Assembly: GCF_019320115.1 (NCBI RefSeq)
Contig: NC_089581.1
Span: 67,608,166-67,672,165, forward strand
Origin: Miscanthus floridulus
Taxonomy: Eukaryota; Streptophyta; Magnoliopsida; Poales; Poaceae
Direction of reading: 5' to 3'
Length of the DNA: 64,000 nt
Below the pieces are notes generated by a model. The model had not been told where the DNA came from. It saw only the letters and a list, made by a program, of their open reading frames with translations, and did not search any database. How positions within the stretch are numbered: position 1 is the first letter of the stretch; each line of letters begins with the position of its first letter. The position numbers and the translations under genes were made by a program. Shown in pieces: positions 23,801-34,971 of this stretch.

Positions 23801-25301
23801 GCGCACCCTTTGAGATACTTGGTGGGGCCTCTCGCCGGCGCTAACTATGACGGCGGTGGCCATGGCGGATCGGCAAGGCGGGACCATGGCGATACGCCGG
23901 TGGAGGCCACGGCGAAGCACAAAAGGGCGTGGACGAGCTTCCCTGGGCTCAAGCGAACCTATCGCACACGGTTGCACGGTCTACGGTGGGGGATGGTGCC
24001 CCAGCCACGGTGACAGGCGCGGCGGGGATGCTCCGGCGAGCTAGCGCATGGCGCTGTTGCTTACCAAGCGCTCTCAAAGAGCTAGTGCGGGCGCGGTGAG
24101 TCGCTGAGACGAGGGTGGAGAGGCTGTGGTGGCGACCGAGTGGCTAGGCGCGGGTTTGTGCCGTCGACGGTGACGGTGGCGCTGTGGGAGCTCAGCGGCT
24201 GCGCTTGCGGGTGCTGCGGATGGCGAAGGAGGAGCGGGGAAACTAAAAATGGGGCGCGGGATGGCTCGAGCAGGCGCTGGCGGGGTTAAGGCCGCGTTCA
24301 GGCGCGTCGTGGCCTGTGTGATCAGGGCGTTGGCGACGCGCGGCCGTTTCCCCTCCACGCGGTGGCCATGGCCTGAAGGCGGTCGGCCACTGAATCAACC
24401 GATTCAGTCGGTTCAGAGTCCATGACGAAGCCTAACAGCGCGTTTTCATGTTGATTTATCTGCTAATCTGTAGCTCCAACATGCAAACACTTTAAACCAA
24501 AATGATAAACCAATGTACCAGCTACAACTTTCGTTCAAGGATCATGCTCCAATTCTCACCCGAGACTGAGTAAAATCACCCCCAACATAGGTCTGTCAGT
24601 CTGTCAGTCAATCAAGGACTTAGAAAATTTTGTTAAGTCAAGAAATGTTGATTTACTGATTTTTGTGATCCAATTTCACACATGTTAGGAGCTGAATCAG
24701 TTAGTGACCCAAAAATAAAAGTTGTTCCTTATGTCAAACACTACAACTTTGCTTTAGTGATCTCCTCCATGCAAGGTCCCTAACACCTAGTTCAAACTTG
24801 GTCAAACAAGCTACATTCAAATGATGATACATACTCAAACTATGACATAATGACCAAATTAGCCCTAGCCCTAAATACCAAAGTTGTTCATGATGATATT
24901 ATAAACATGTTTAAGCAATTTGCAAGGTCATTCAAACATTTCATGTAGTAGTCACTCATAGGGCCATTTAAAGTAATCACATGAAACATGACTTAAGGAC
25001 TTGATCATGGAAAATGACATTCATGAACCATGTTCCATTTGTAAACCTAAGCATTGCCAAAATATTTTGGTGACTCATATTAACCAAGTACATGTGTCCA
25101 CTCATGATCATATGCATATACACATGGAGACATGAAATAACGAGAAAAGTTGCATATGTTAATGAAACATGCGATAACAAGCAAATGTTGCAGATGTTTC
25201 AATCAAATGTTTCAAGTGTCAAAGCTTATATATGAATGCTTTATGATCATGCTCAAGCTATGCAAGTCAAGTTATGCAAGGCTAACACCCGAGGTCTTAC
25301 A
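20865..25301 (-). mobile_element. Solo LTR of a second Del/Tekay-like gypsy family, 4.4 kb
   Basis: The minus strand starts TGTAAGACCTCGGGTGTTAG and ends CTACGACA. It is flanked by a perfect 5-bp target duplication, TCTCT at 20860-20864 and 25302-25306. The layout resembles the 3.6-kb LTR family: AT-rich outer parts, a GC-rich block (about 23640-24400) and a stretch near 21230-21330 resembling the CTCAGGG...GTTGCAG region of such LTRs. The sequence is otherwise too different to be the same family. No internal retroelement sequence remains. The many short frames inside are not conserved genes. Confidence 0.85.
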
Positions 25302-26152
25302 TCTCTCTTTTGCCCTCTACTCAGAAATTAGGTTTACCATGCCATCAATTTGAGACAAGGGCATTTGTGGTACTATGATGGCTACATAACAGCGCAAGGA
25401 GTCGCCATCTATGCCTCCATCTCCATCCTCTAGCCACCACCATCTCTCCTCCTGCTCCAAATCCTAGCCCCATGGCCTTCCTCTCCACTCTCTAGCCACC
25501 CCCTCTGCCACCCCTCTCCAAACCCTAGGCACCATTAGCATAGTAGCTCGACTCATCAATCTCTAATCTCCAGCCGCACCCTCTCTCATAGATTTCTAAA
25601 CCATAGCTAGAGCCAGATCCCCTTCGATTCATTAATAGCATGTCAGCTGATGATGGAAGGACCACCTCGACGATGGTATAGGCTAGATCTAGATCCCCTA
25701 CTTTGGCACCTATCACGACTAGCTAGATCCAAACCCTAGCTGGAGCTAAATCTGGTACTCCTTCGTCAATGCCGGCCGCACTAGTTCTGTGACCATGATG
25801 ACAAGATGGCTGTGCCGACAATGAAGCGTAGCCAGGGTACACGGAGGAAGAGGTACCCAAATTCCTTTTATGATGTGTGTTGTATTGTTGTGGTTCAACC
25901 TAGGATATTTACATAGCAATGGGGTTGCATATTTCCTATAGTTGAGTGTAGCTGACATGTGCTTTATTGGATTAATGACTTCTGTATAAGCTATAGTTAC
26001 TAGTTAGGCACTTATTTGCATATGCTTGCTCTCTGTTATGTTAACATTCGCTAGAAGCTTTAGTTAATAAATACCTTTGTAATCTAAATGAACAACCACT
26101 AACTACTTTTGAATGAGAGCGGGAGGCATAAGTCACAAAGAATCATAGGAAG

Positions 26153-26488
26153 ATGGAAGAACCAGGGGTGGTTGTGGAGGGATTTGGTGATACAGATGAA
26201 ACATATTCAGATTTACAAGATGAGCCAGTGGCCCTTGTAGTTGAGGTGCTTGTTCTACCTTGTATTGAGTTTGGGCAGGAGGGGCCGTGGGGGTGGGGTG
26301 CAGATAGCAATGCAATGCTTCACTATCTGAATAGCAATGCAATTTGTACATGCTTCCTGCTTAAATTTGTTTCTCTAATTTCAGTGTCTGGTTCAAAGAA
26401 CCCTAGAGGAGGCTCTGCCAGTAGGACAAAAGGAAGCATTGATATCATTCCTAGAGGAAGGCAGTCCAAGAAACTAAAGTCAACATGA
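26153..26488 (+). pseudogene. Exon-like pieces of a possible CACTA second gene
   Basis: The frame starts MEEPGVVVEGFGDTDETYSD. After a likely intron ending in TTTCTCTAATTTCAG (near 26384) it continues SGSKNPRGGSASRTKGSIDI and RGRQSKKLKST with a stop. The basic, serine/glycine-rich end is compatible with a DNA-binding protein but is not diagnostic. It sits about 800 bp upstream of the coiled-coil piece at 27283-27660. Assignment to the CACTA element rests on context. Confidence 0.3.
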
Positions 26489-26690
26489 CCTGGAGAGTTG
26501 ACTCATGGATCTGAGAAGAATAAGCAAAACCATGCAAAAGCGAAGTGCCACCAGGCTATAGGATCTCGCTCCTATGTGGTATAGTTGTGATCATTTTTAA
26601 GTGATGGTTGTGTTTAATTGTTACTCTAGCCTTTGTATAAATAGAAACTCATGTGCACAATTAATAGAAGCAATAATGGTAGGAGCCTAA

Positions 26691-27028
26691 GGCCGCCTTT
26701 GGAACACAGGATCCGAAAAATGTAGGAACAGGAAAAATACAGGAATATGATTGGAATGCATGTGAAAAACAAAGGAAAGAAAATCAGAGGAGTTTTGTTA
26801 GAAGGGGTGTTTGGTTTTGTACAGAAAAAACTTAGGAAACCAATATAATGAGGTTTCACTGGATGTTTTTCCTTTCTTTTTCCTATGAAAGTTGAAGAAT
26901 AGGAAACTTACCTATGGTTTTCCTTCCCCCAATTCAACCTATGAACCCAAGGCCTGTACGGTGTTGATTCCATAGGATTATTGATTCCTTCATTTTTTCT
27001 TTGGAAATCCTATGAACCAAAGGGGCCC
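26691..27028 (+). mobile_element. Tourist-like MITE, 338 bp
   Basis: The left end GGCCGCCTTTGGAACACAGG pairs with the right end, whose reverse complement is GGGCCCCTTTGGTTCATAGG. The element is flanked by TAA on both sides (26688-26690 and 27029-27031), the 3-bp duplication expected of PIF/Harbinger-related Tourist elements. It has no coding capacity. It sits between the exon-like pieces of the CACTA remnant. Confidence 0.85.
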
Positions 27029-27282
27029 TAAATTTGGCATCAACATTTAATTTTGAAGTTGCAATACCTGTGCATTGTGCTTATGTAATCCACATATGTA
27101 ACCTATTGTTTACTGCTTGAATTTCATAGTATGTAATCCATATCAGTACATGTGCATTGTGCTTATGTAATCCATATCAATATGAAACATGTGTTACTTA
27201 TTATGAACTAATCTCTTAGGTTTTCAATTAAAGTCCTCTTCCACTATTTGTAACCTAATGTTTACTGCTTGAATTTCATAGG

Positions 27283-27660
27283 AAGATATGGAAACTATGT
27301 GAGCAGAACTTGTTGCTGATGGGCACGAACCAATGACAAGTGTTGATGTTGTTCCCATGGTCCTTTGCCTCTCCCATAGCTAGGTCCACTCCCAGATCAG
27401 CAGCAACACCCTTTTTGAAGAATAATGGTACCCTAATAAGCTCTACCAGAACAGAGACATCGGTGGAGAGAATGCTTCAAGAACAGCTTGTTGCTAAATA
27501 GGAAAGTTTCTCTAACCTCGTTGAACAAGTGGATGAACTAAAGAGGAAGACAGAAAAGACTAAAAGGGAGTTTGAGGAGTTCAAGATATAGCAACAGGAG
27601 GAGTACAATAAGCTACATGAGGATATCATATGCTTTAGCTCTTCTTCTGGTAACTCTTAG
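27283..27660 (+). pseudogene. Coiled-coil terminal exon of a possible CACTA TNPA-like gene
   Basis: In shifting frames it reads AELVADGHEPMTSVDVV, then PFLKNNGTLISS, then RMLQEQLVAK, a stop, ESFSNLVEQVDELKRKTEKT and KREFEEFK, ending in LHEDIICFSSSSGNS and a stop. The GHEPM...V block followed by an F-L-K-N-x-G motif and a heptad-rich helix matches my recollection of the C-terminus of the second protein of grass CACTA elements. Those proteins bind subterminal repeats, and such a repeat field follows directly. Two nonsense codons and a frameshift make it non-functional. Confidence 0.4.
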
Positions 27661-27877
27661 TCATCAACTCTATTAGCTTGATGCAATGAACATTTATGGT
27701 TTGATGTGTGTACTCGTGTGCTGGTTTGATGTGCTAAAACTATCAACGGGTTTCTGCTAATATGTAAATAGTAATTTGTTGTATTTGATTATCATGCTAA
27801 ATAATTATGTAGACATCATTGAATAATTGTGTAGTCAATCTGTGCAGCAGTGATGATCTTGAATTACTTTTATGATG

Positions 27878-28340
27878 AATTGATTATTGGGCATGTGGTA
27901 GAATCTGGGCAGGCCATGTGATCAAATAAAAATGCGACAAATGGATGAACCAGTGCATGACACGTGAAATATCCATGGCACGACACATGGGCTAATAAAA
28001 ATCCAATACATGGAAGGAAGTCATCAAGCCATGTGGCTGAATCAAAAAACAAAACATGGATGGACAGCACCGTGACACATGGTCGAATAAGAAACGGCCT
28101 TGTGGACCAATAAAAATACAACACATGGTCCAATGAAGAAATAACATATGACCCAACCACAACACGACACAACATGTGTGCCAATAGAAAACTAACATGT
28201 GGAACAATAGGGGACTGACACATGGTCCATTAAGAACCTGAAACATGCAAGAACTAGAGATGGCCACATTGTCCAATAACAAGGTGGCATGTACCTGAAC
28301 CATCTCCAATGCAACTAGCTATAGCAAGTACATGTGGAAA
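27878..28340 (+). repeat. Degenerate direct repeats (CATGTGG-CCAATA type)
   Basis: At least eight imperfect units follow one another, built on the words ACACATGG, CATGTGG, TCCAAT or CCAATA, and AAAAA. Examples are GACACATGGTCGAATAAGAA, AACACATGGTCCAATGAAG and CTAACATGTGGAACAATAG. Spacing is roughly 30-45 bp. The position just before a CACTA-like terminus fits subterminal transposase-binding repeats. Frames translated from this area are by-products. Confidence 0.55.
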
Positions 28341-28601
28341 GCATCTCCAATGGAAGCAACCACCAACGTGGATGCCCCCTTGCCACGCATGCCAAAGCAG
28401 TTCTATGACGGTCAATTTTCATCATAGATCTATCCACATCTATAACAAATTTCTAGAATCATCATAGACATTAAGGAATGATGCGACTTCTATGACAAAC
28501 CATTTTCTGTCATAAACTCATCATAAAATTGAAATTATGACAAATTTAGCTCCTTTAGTGATGAAAGTTATTCATCATAGAAGTGGATATTACTAGTAGC
28601 A

Positions 28602-29632
28602 TAAGTAGGGAGTAGTGCTCTCCATTCAACACACCTCATTTGGGCTCTACAACTCCACCTCCACTTGTACTCTTTTTACCTTATACTAGTAGTTGGACCT
28701 AGCAAAGCTATTAAGGAAAATCTTGGTATGAATATAATGAGAATTTCTTCCAAAGTCTTGCTCTCATATTATCGATATAGTTGTGCTATAGAACTAGAGT
28801 ATAGTTTTCATGTTATAATCATGACATATGAACTAGCATATAGTTTCTATGCTATGAGCTTAACATATAGAACTTTATGCTTAATCATTTATATAACATG
28901 TATGATTAGAAGTAGAGCTAAGTTGAGATGGCGGTTCATTGTTCCTTCGGGTTTGCCCATGTCCTATGCTTGTCAATCCATAGGGTCGGAGTCCTAGGGG
29001 AATTGGGTAGTTTCCTTGTACATGGGCATGGTGCCCGAGTGCACGAAAGCCTTCGGATATGATGATACTCCACGGTTGAGGGGTAGGCAGTAGGTGGTGA
29101 CAGCCCTATCCATCCCTTGTAATCCCCATGTTCAGGTATTGTGTAGGAGTCTTAAAGTCTCCCTGGCTTGCTGGTAGACCAGTACCCGGAGATCTCTCCA
29201 TCCATCTTACACTTAGTTCTAGCTCTAACCATGTAATTTGTATGATCATCAACTGTTCTTTGCACGGCTATATTAGAACATGCCTGCTCCACTTAGAAAC
29301 ATTCTTTTATTCTTTGTGTCTCTTTATCCTTGAGGTTGGCCCAGATGTGCATCCACTATCCTTGAATTATCATTTTTACCTCTGTCATAGACTATTGGTT
29401 CACTATGCAAGAATGTAATCTTGCTCATATCCATGCTAGACTCTTACACCTTGCCTTCCTTTGGGAAAATATAAATAATGATACCATAAATACTTTCGGA
29501 TGATGCTACAACAAAAGATCCATGTGCTTACGGATATTTTCTATAATCATTAAGAACTATCGTGTTGGTGTTCCTTGGTGGTGTTGCTAAGATTTGGTCA
29601 AATCTTAGTGATGGTGCTAAGAAATACCAACA
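28602..29632 (+). mobile_element. LTR fragment, Athila-like, plus strand
   Basis: The right end GAAATACCAACA followed 8 bp later by a decayed tRNA-Asp-type primer-binding site marks the end of a plus-strand 5' LTR. The TACCAACA end mirrors the TGTTGGTA start of the LTR at 19319. No TGTTGG start is found upstream; the LTR is probably cut by the CACTA remnant, so the left border is approximate. Frames at 28665-28997 and 29128-29418 have no recognised domain. Confidence 0.4.
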
Positions 29633-29640
29633 GACATTTC

Positions 29641-29658
29641 TAGTGTCATTACTAGAAA
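29641..29658 (+). promoter_or_regulatory. Decayed primer-binding site, tRNA-Asp type
   Basis: TAGTGTCATTACTAGAAA aligns without gaps to TGGCGCCGTTGCCGGGGA. All nine mismatches are transitions (G to A or C to T), which is far from random and points to methylation-driven decay of a true site. Confidence 0.5.
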
Positions 29659-30135
29659 TGGATTCCATCTCCATACTTGGTGATTGCGCAAAGAAATGCC
29701 AACACTCGGTGAGCCCATCAGCACGGTGAGGTGGGCATGGAGCTCGGTGCCCAAGCTCTTGAGCAGGACATAGGAATGGAGCTCGATGACACAGGTGTCT
29801 TGGTCGAAGGTGGCATGAAGGAAGCCAGGTTGAAGCGGTCCTCATCTGGAATGACATTGGTAGTTGTGAATCTAGAAAATGATAGGGGAAGGAGGAAACT
29901 ATAAATCTAGATAACCACATGAGGAGAAGGAAGTTGTGGACCCAGAGAACAATGGAGGAGACGAGGAAGCTGGCTTTTGGGAAGATGAGAAGTCACGCCT
30001 TCCCCACCGATGGATGGCCCTATCTCCGCTCGTGTTGATGATATGAGACTAAGGATGGGAAAACAAAGAATGACAAGCATGCCTCTAAAAAAGAATTTGA
30101 GGGCTTATGCTAGAACAAATGCAAAAAAAGCATGT
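29659..30135 (+). other. Leader remnant of the Athila-like element, target of the Tat element
   Basis: About 480 bp with no recognisable gag. It ends at the LTR of the Tat element, whose insertion probably separated it from the rest. A minus-strand frame at 29528-29920 is proline-rich without a known domain and is not called. The last five bases, CATGT, may be a target duplication. Confidence 0.35.
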
Positions 30136-31881
30136 TGTTGACACAAAAATGTGGTGATGTGATCAACACACAGCAAGACAGATGATCTGAATAGAACGAG
30201 ACCAGAGATCTACTTGGCTTCAACACAGAACCAGCTGATTCTAAAAACCCAATGACGTGCCAGTCAATTTGACCTACAATTGACAAGGAAAGAAAATCTT
30301 ATCAGTAATTTAAGGTGGAACATGTCGGTATTACTCTAGACATTTCCAAATGTGCGGCTAGGTAGCCGATTCAATAAGGCTATTGAGTAAATAGTCGATA
30401 TTCGGTGTATCCATTAAATGAAGATCTTTAAATCAAGGATTATCGGCTAATACTAAATGATAATGACATGAATCAAAATAAACTGATGCTCATGGAACAT
30501 TAGAAAGAATCATTAGCTAAATGGAACATGATCGATATAATGCATGGAGCCGATGAGTTTGATGAAAAGAGTATAACACGCGAACAAATCGATTGTCTAA
30601 TCTAAATGAATCTATAAATAGTTTGAATCTAATCTATTATCATCAACAGTGAGGTTCGATCGGATCGATGCAGATATGATAATGATAACAAACTAAAGCC
30701 AAAGAATCTATAAAACCATCCTATGTTGATAGATTCATGCAAACATGCTATATGCGTGAGAGTATAGGCAAATCGGCTAAAATAGCTGATATAGGCATAG
30801 CAAACAAACAGAGTACATATCTCAATCTTGAACAAGACCGCTAATTAATAATTTCTAATCTAAAGTCTTACCAGTGAGGTTCGATCGGATCAATGCAGCT
30901 ATGGTAGTGTCATTAGATTAGATCTCACTAACTAGTGAGTTTATTCAAGATTGAAACATGTCTTCAGATGCATACTATGTTTGATTGGAATGAAGATAAA
31001 ACAGCCGATCTAGCAGAATTAAGCCATCAATTATAAGATTTAAATCATAACCAGATCAAAGGACGACTAATTAAGATGATATGATGCTGATCTATATGTA
31101 TCTCAATCAAGTGATTTGTTATAATTAATAAAACATTAATTATAACAAGATCGATAACTGGTGAATCAACCAAAAATAGCAAGAAAAATCTTACTAATCT
31201 TAGCAAATTCAATAACTGGTGATATTGTATTAAACAACAAGTTATTTAACACAAGATCGATAACTTTGATCTATATTATAATTCGTAAGAGATCAATCAG
31301 TTGATGCATCCTTACAAACTATGATATAGATCGATAACTAACTTATATTATGGCTCATAAAAGATCAATCAGCTGATGCAACTTTACAAGCACAATACAA
31401 GTCGTGACGGTACTGACAAGCAAGCTGGAGGTCAATCAGTCGATGTATCCCTGTTTGCTGAAGAACTCGTCGAGATCTATAGTACTCCTACTCCTAATGC
31501 GATGGCGAAAGCCAAAAAGATTGTATTGATTGAGTGTTCATTTCCTTTGTACAATAGCCCGGGTCTAATATTTATACCCGGAACCTAAATACGAATCCTA
31601 CTCAAATACGACTCATTACAATTTTTGGAATAAAAGAAAACTTTCTAACTTAATAATAACTTAGACCCTAATTTTCTTTATTTGTAGAGTCCGACACATC
31701 TTCCTGGCGCCATTCAAGCCTAGCCCATTGACGCTGTCTGCTGACGTCATCTATAAAATAGCCGATTCTGACATCGCATCTAAATTAGCCGATACCGATT
31801 CACATCTAATCGATTCCTTGATGACATAATCCTAGAAGCTTTGAGTTCCCGCGTTCTTCTTCCCAAATTTTGGTGTAAACA
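30136..31881 (-). mobile_element. 3' LTR of Tat element copy A
   Basis: The plus strand starts TGTTGACACAAAAATGTGGT and ends GGTGTAAACA. It aligns throughout with 41758-43479, with scattered substitutions and small indels. The sequence just inside (CATGCCCCCAATT, read GGGGGCATG on the minus strand) is the likely polypurine tract. The true end could be two bases further right. The frame at 31376-31588 occurs in both LTRs but has no known domain. Confidence 0.9.
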
Positions 31882-32089
31882 CATGCCCCCAATTTTGTGA
31901 TAAAAATGATTTTATTCTAAAATTTCTATTTATCTGCTCACCGTGTGGCAACTGCTCATTCCAAAATATACGCGTGACTCCTAATTTCTCAGGCCGAATT
32001 CTATAAACAAATTCTTTGCAGGATACCGAATTTGATCCCCCAAGTGTGGATAGGAAAGGGCATCCCATATAATATTATCCACCATGTCT

Positions 32090-33680
32090 AGCCTCAAGAA
32101 TGGGATCAACTGCACGTACTCTAAAAAAATTGATGAAAACCTCAGCTGTCCCAGCAATACTCACATATCAATCTTCAAAACGCAAGGCAACCCAAGGTGT
32201 AACTCAGAAAACCACTACTAGGAAGAGACTTTGTAGAACAAAGTCATCAGTTGCTCAGATAAATTAACTTATCTTCCCTTTTAAAATGATATTCAACTTC
32301 TAATTCAATTCATTTCTTGCAACCATCGACTATTATATCTCAATCTATCTTGGGTGCCAAATTGTTGTCCCAGGCACTTGAATCAGCGTCTACCAACCTC
32401 TCATCGGCTAATCCCCCTAAGGAGCAAATTACAATTGAAATAATTGATGCTTCTGATAGACCCAAAACAGCAGAAGATAAGAACCTCTCTACTTCACCTC
32501 CTAATACTACCAAGGTATCTCCTCAAGCCTTTTATTCTTATGTAATCCTCACTCTTCTTTGATCATTTTCCTTTATCAAACACCACCTGAGAAAACATCT
32601 GCACAAGAGCAAAGATCTAACAATTCACCAATTGAAGATGATCCTGTTGATGCTGGTACCCAAATTGTTGATTCTCCAACTCAGCAAATAGTCGATGGTA
32701 AGAAATTCATATGCTCATTCTTATCCTTCTATAACAAATATAAACCAAAAAAACTTCTTGGTGCCTATAGACACTAGCATCGAAAGTCCAGAGCTGATTC
32801 AACCAAATGTTGAAAAAGATGTTGGCACATCATCGGCTGTTCCTTCTCCTCAGCCAGAGTCTCTTCCAGAAAAGGTATTGTGTTCCCCTCACCACTCATC
32901 TCATTGTCAACCCATTTGCCATTTCTAATAAGATTCCTTTTGTTCACATATAGGCACTTAATTCTCCAGCTCTGAGCTACTCCTTCAACTTTGAAGAATA
33001 CATAGATGACAGTGAGATTAGCTCATCAGCCATTTTTCCCGAGAGACTTTATCAGATGAGACCAAAAATTGGCTAAAATATATGTGGCCAATGCTCGAGA
33101 GGAATATAGCCAATTTGGTCCAGGATGCAGACCCAATGAGAAGAATTCTCTTAGCCATCAAGGATAATTTGACCCCAACTCTTGCTGAGGCCTTGATACC
33201 TATGTCCAATATCAAAGACCAAGCTCCCAAAGTGAAAAGGCTTAAAGAAATCTGATTGACCGTGAATCTTTGATGGCCAAGAAGAACTCTAACAAGCAGC
33301 AAGCCAAAGAATTAGCACAACTGATCGACAATCTAAAGAATTCTTCTTCCAAAATTGAACCAGAACTAACTCAGTTGAGAATTAGGCATGCTAAGCTCGA
33401 ACAAGAACTAGAAAGTGTGAAAGTTGCCATTGACCATCATGAGTCTAACTTGACTCAAATCCCCAATGCCATCAAACAGAAGAAACAAGAGATGTTGACC
33501 AAGGTTAAGGAAGACAAAGCTATTCACAGCAGTCTTGAGAGCATTCTTGGATCAACCGAAGAAGACAAACAACAAATTGCAGGAGTTGATGTTATTTGGC
33601 TGAAAGCACAAAGACAATTCATGATGCTCTTAACTTGTAATTTATGTTCTAGCATCTATAGTATATATTCTGTGTAAACT
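32090..33680 (+). pseudogene. Antisense accessory gene 1 of the Tat element (spliced, coiled-coil)
   Basis: The gene runs opposite to gag-pol. Exon-like pieces include SSKRKATQGVTQKTTTRKR (near 32170), SQALESASTNLSSANPPKEQ, TSAQEQRSNNSPIEDDPVD, SSAVPSPQPESLPEK and LSYSFNFEEYIDDSEISSS. After a stop come NIWPMLERNIANLVQDADPM and a long coiled coil from 33270 (KQQAKELAQLIDNLKNSSSK onward, ending STEEDKQQIAGVDV). Clear GT-AG introns lie at 32698-32770 and 32875-32953. A third probably starts at 32515, with a damaged acceptor. Similar proteins, often with a plant mobile domain, are known from antisense genes of grass Tat elements; their role is unresolved. Stops near 33075 and 33255 and frameshifts disable it. 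It ends TAA near 33677. Confidence 0.6.
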
Positions 33681-33943
33681 TGATGATAATTGTACTCTTC
33701 TTGTTGGTCTACTGTACTTCTTGGTTTGGCTAGAATAGCCGATTTAAATTAGCTGATTCCTAATTCTGACTTTACTCTAACTTAACTGAATCTAAAAATA
33801 GCCCTTATTGCAAAAACCCTTCAAACTCCTTCTTAGTCATCAACGCCTCATTCCCTTCGTTATTAGTGAAGCAGCGCTTCTCCTTCCATTAATTGGGGTT
33901 GCTTTCACACATTCCAAGATATCTACCATCTCGCCTTCGTGGC

Positions 33944-33951
33944 TATAAATA
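33944..33951 (+). promoter_or_regulatory. TATA box of antisense gene 2
   Basis: TATAAATA stands about 130 bp upstream of the ATG of the next gene on the same strand, followed by a pyrimidine-rich leader. It is inside the element but outside the LTRs, which implies a separate promoter for the antisense gene. Confidence 0.5.
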
Positions 33952-34080
33952 CTAGCCAAGGGCCTCAGCCTCAAACACATCTGTATCTAAAACTATTTCT
34001 CATTCTCTCACGTCTTTCTACCTTCAAGAACCATGCAGCGGTTTCTTCTTCTTCCCCTCTAAAGATCCAAACCAAAACCC

Positions 34081-34939
34081 ATGGCTAGCAAGACAACCAT
34101 GGCAAGCGCTCGGTAGAGGAGGTCCTAGAGAAGAACATGCCCATGAGCCAGCACCTCCATCGCATGAGGTAAGATCAAACGCCTTCTATTCATGACAACG
34201 AATCATCTTCTAACTTATTTATAGGTTCGTCCTGAATGACAAACTCCAACCTCTTCCTCCCAAGGCCGATGGGCCCTTCAATGCTACACCTACCGCCATC
34301 CCCATGGTAGACTCATCGTTGGACTCCTCCGACTCATACATCGACGATGACGCCCGGTGCTTCCTCTGGGAGTGGAGGGCTGCCAAGGACCGTTATTCCA
34401 AGGCAACTCAGGAAAACGGTCAGCTTGAGATTTGTCTCGAGGCCTTCCAGGCCACCCTCCTCGTCATAGAGGAGGAAGCCAATGCTGCTCGGGTGAGGTT
34501 GGCCGAGTCTGATGCCATGGTGGTGGGTAAGCCTAGTTCCAAGAAAACCCTCATTCCTATCTTCATTGTCCCTTTCTTGACAATCTTCTTGCCTCTTTGA
34601 TTGCTAGCCCTAACGGTATAGTTGGCAAACCTTCAACTGGTGACAAACGCAGCTATGGCGATCGTCAACACCTAGGGCCCTCTGCTCATCAATCATCTGC
34701 ACGACATCCCAGCATGCACCTAGCAGATTGCCCTCCATGGTGTTTATCACGGCGTAGTAGTGGCTTTGGCCATGGTGCAAGTCCAGATTGGGCACAACCT
34801 CTGCACCATGGAGTCGGGCTTCCCAATGGCCTATGATCCCAACATGCATAAGGAGCTGATTGAAGACTTTGATGATGCCGCAGCGACCATTGTGGATATC
34901 ACACTAGCCCAAGATGTTGTGAACAAGGTGTTTGATTAG
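34081..34939 (+). pseudogene. Antisense accessory gene 2 of the Tat element (spliced)
   Basis: The ATG starts MASKTTMASAR before a stop. The first intron (34169-34224, GTAAGA...TTATAG) is followed by FVLNDKLQPLPPKADGPFNA, an acidic serine segment SSLDSSDSYIDDDAR, and a helical region WEWRAAKDRYSKATQENGQL through EEEANAARVRLAESDAMVV. A second intron (34527-34607, GTAAGC...TTGCTAG) precedes the C-terminal domain: AMAIVNT, IALHGVYHGVVVALAMVQV, SGFPMAYDPNMHKELIEDFD and a stop. Three nonsense codons in the last exon and one in the first disable it. The C-terminal domain resembles that of the pseudogene at 12190-13927. Upstream TATA and downstream AATAAA support a separate transcript. Function unknown. 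Confidence 0.6.
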
Positions 34940-34965
34940 TTTGTACAAGGAGCAAACGATGAATG

Positions 34966-34971
34966 AATAAA
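34966..34971 (+). terminator. Poly(A) signal of antisense gene 2
   Basis: AATAAA occurs 27 bp after the TAG of the antisense gene, followed by T-rich sequence. This is the expected position for a plant polyadenylation signal. Confidence 0.5.

Larger units (their letters stand above)
25307..28601 (+). mobile_element. Remnant of a CACTA (En/Spm) DNA transposon, 3' part
   Basis: Three signs agree. Exon-like pieces (26153-26488 and 27283-27660) resemble the second, TNPA-like gene of plant CACTA elements. A field of degenerate direct repeats follows (27878-28340). Then comes a 200-bp terminal region full of TATGACA/TGTCATA-type words, such as CTATGACAAACCATTTTCTG. The end TTACTAGTAGCA resembles the TTTCTAGTAGTG-type terminus of grass CACTA elements with changes. 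The left end is not seen; the nearby solo LTR may have cut it off, or the element may be internally deleted. No TNP2-like transposase was found. Frames near 25380-25700 are unassigned. Confidence 0.45.

Noticed and set aside
23640..24400. GC-rich block that could be a CpG-island-like promoter with a host gene
   Set aside because: It lies in the middle of a solo LTR bounded by perfect 5-bp duplications, and the other LTR families show similar GC-rich middles.
25380..25720. CT-rich text resembling the 5' leader of a host gene
   Set aside because: No start codon leads to a recognisable protein, and the following exon-like pieces fit a CACTA remnant better.
31376..31588. Frame shared by both Tat LTRs (also 42996-43211)
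   Set aside because: The two LTRs are copies of one another, so sharing is expected. There is no recognisable domain.
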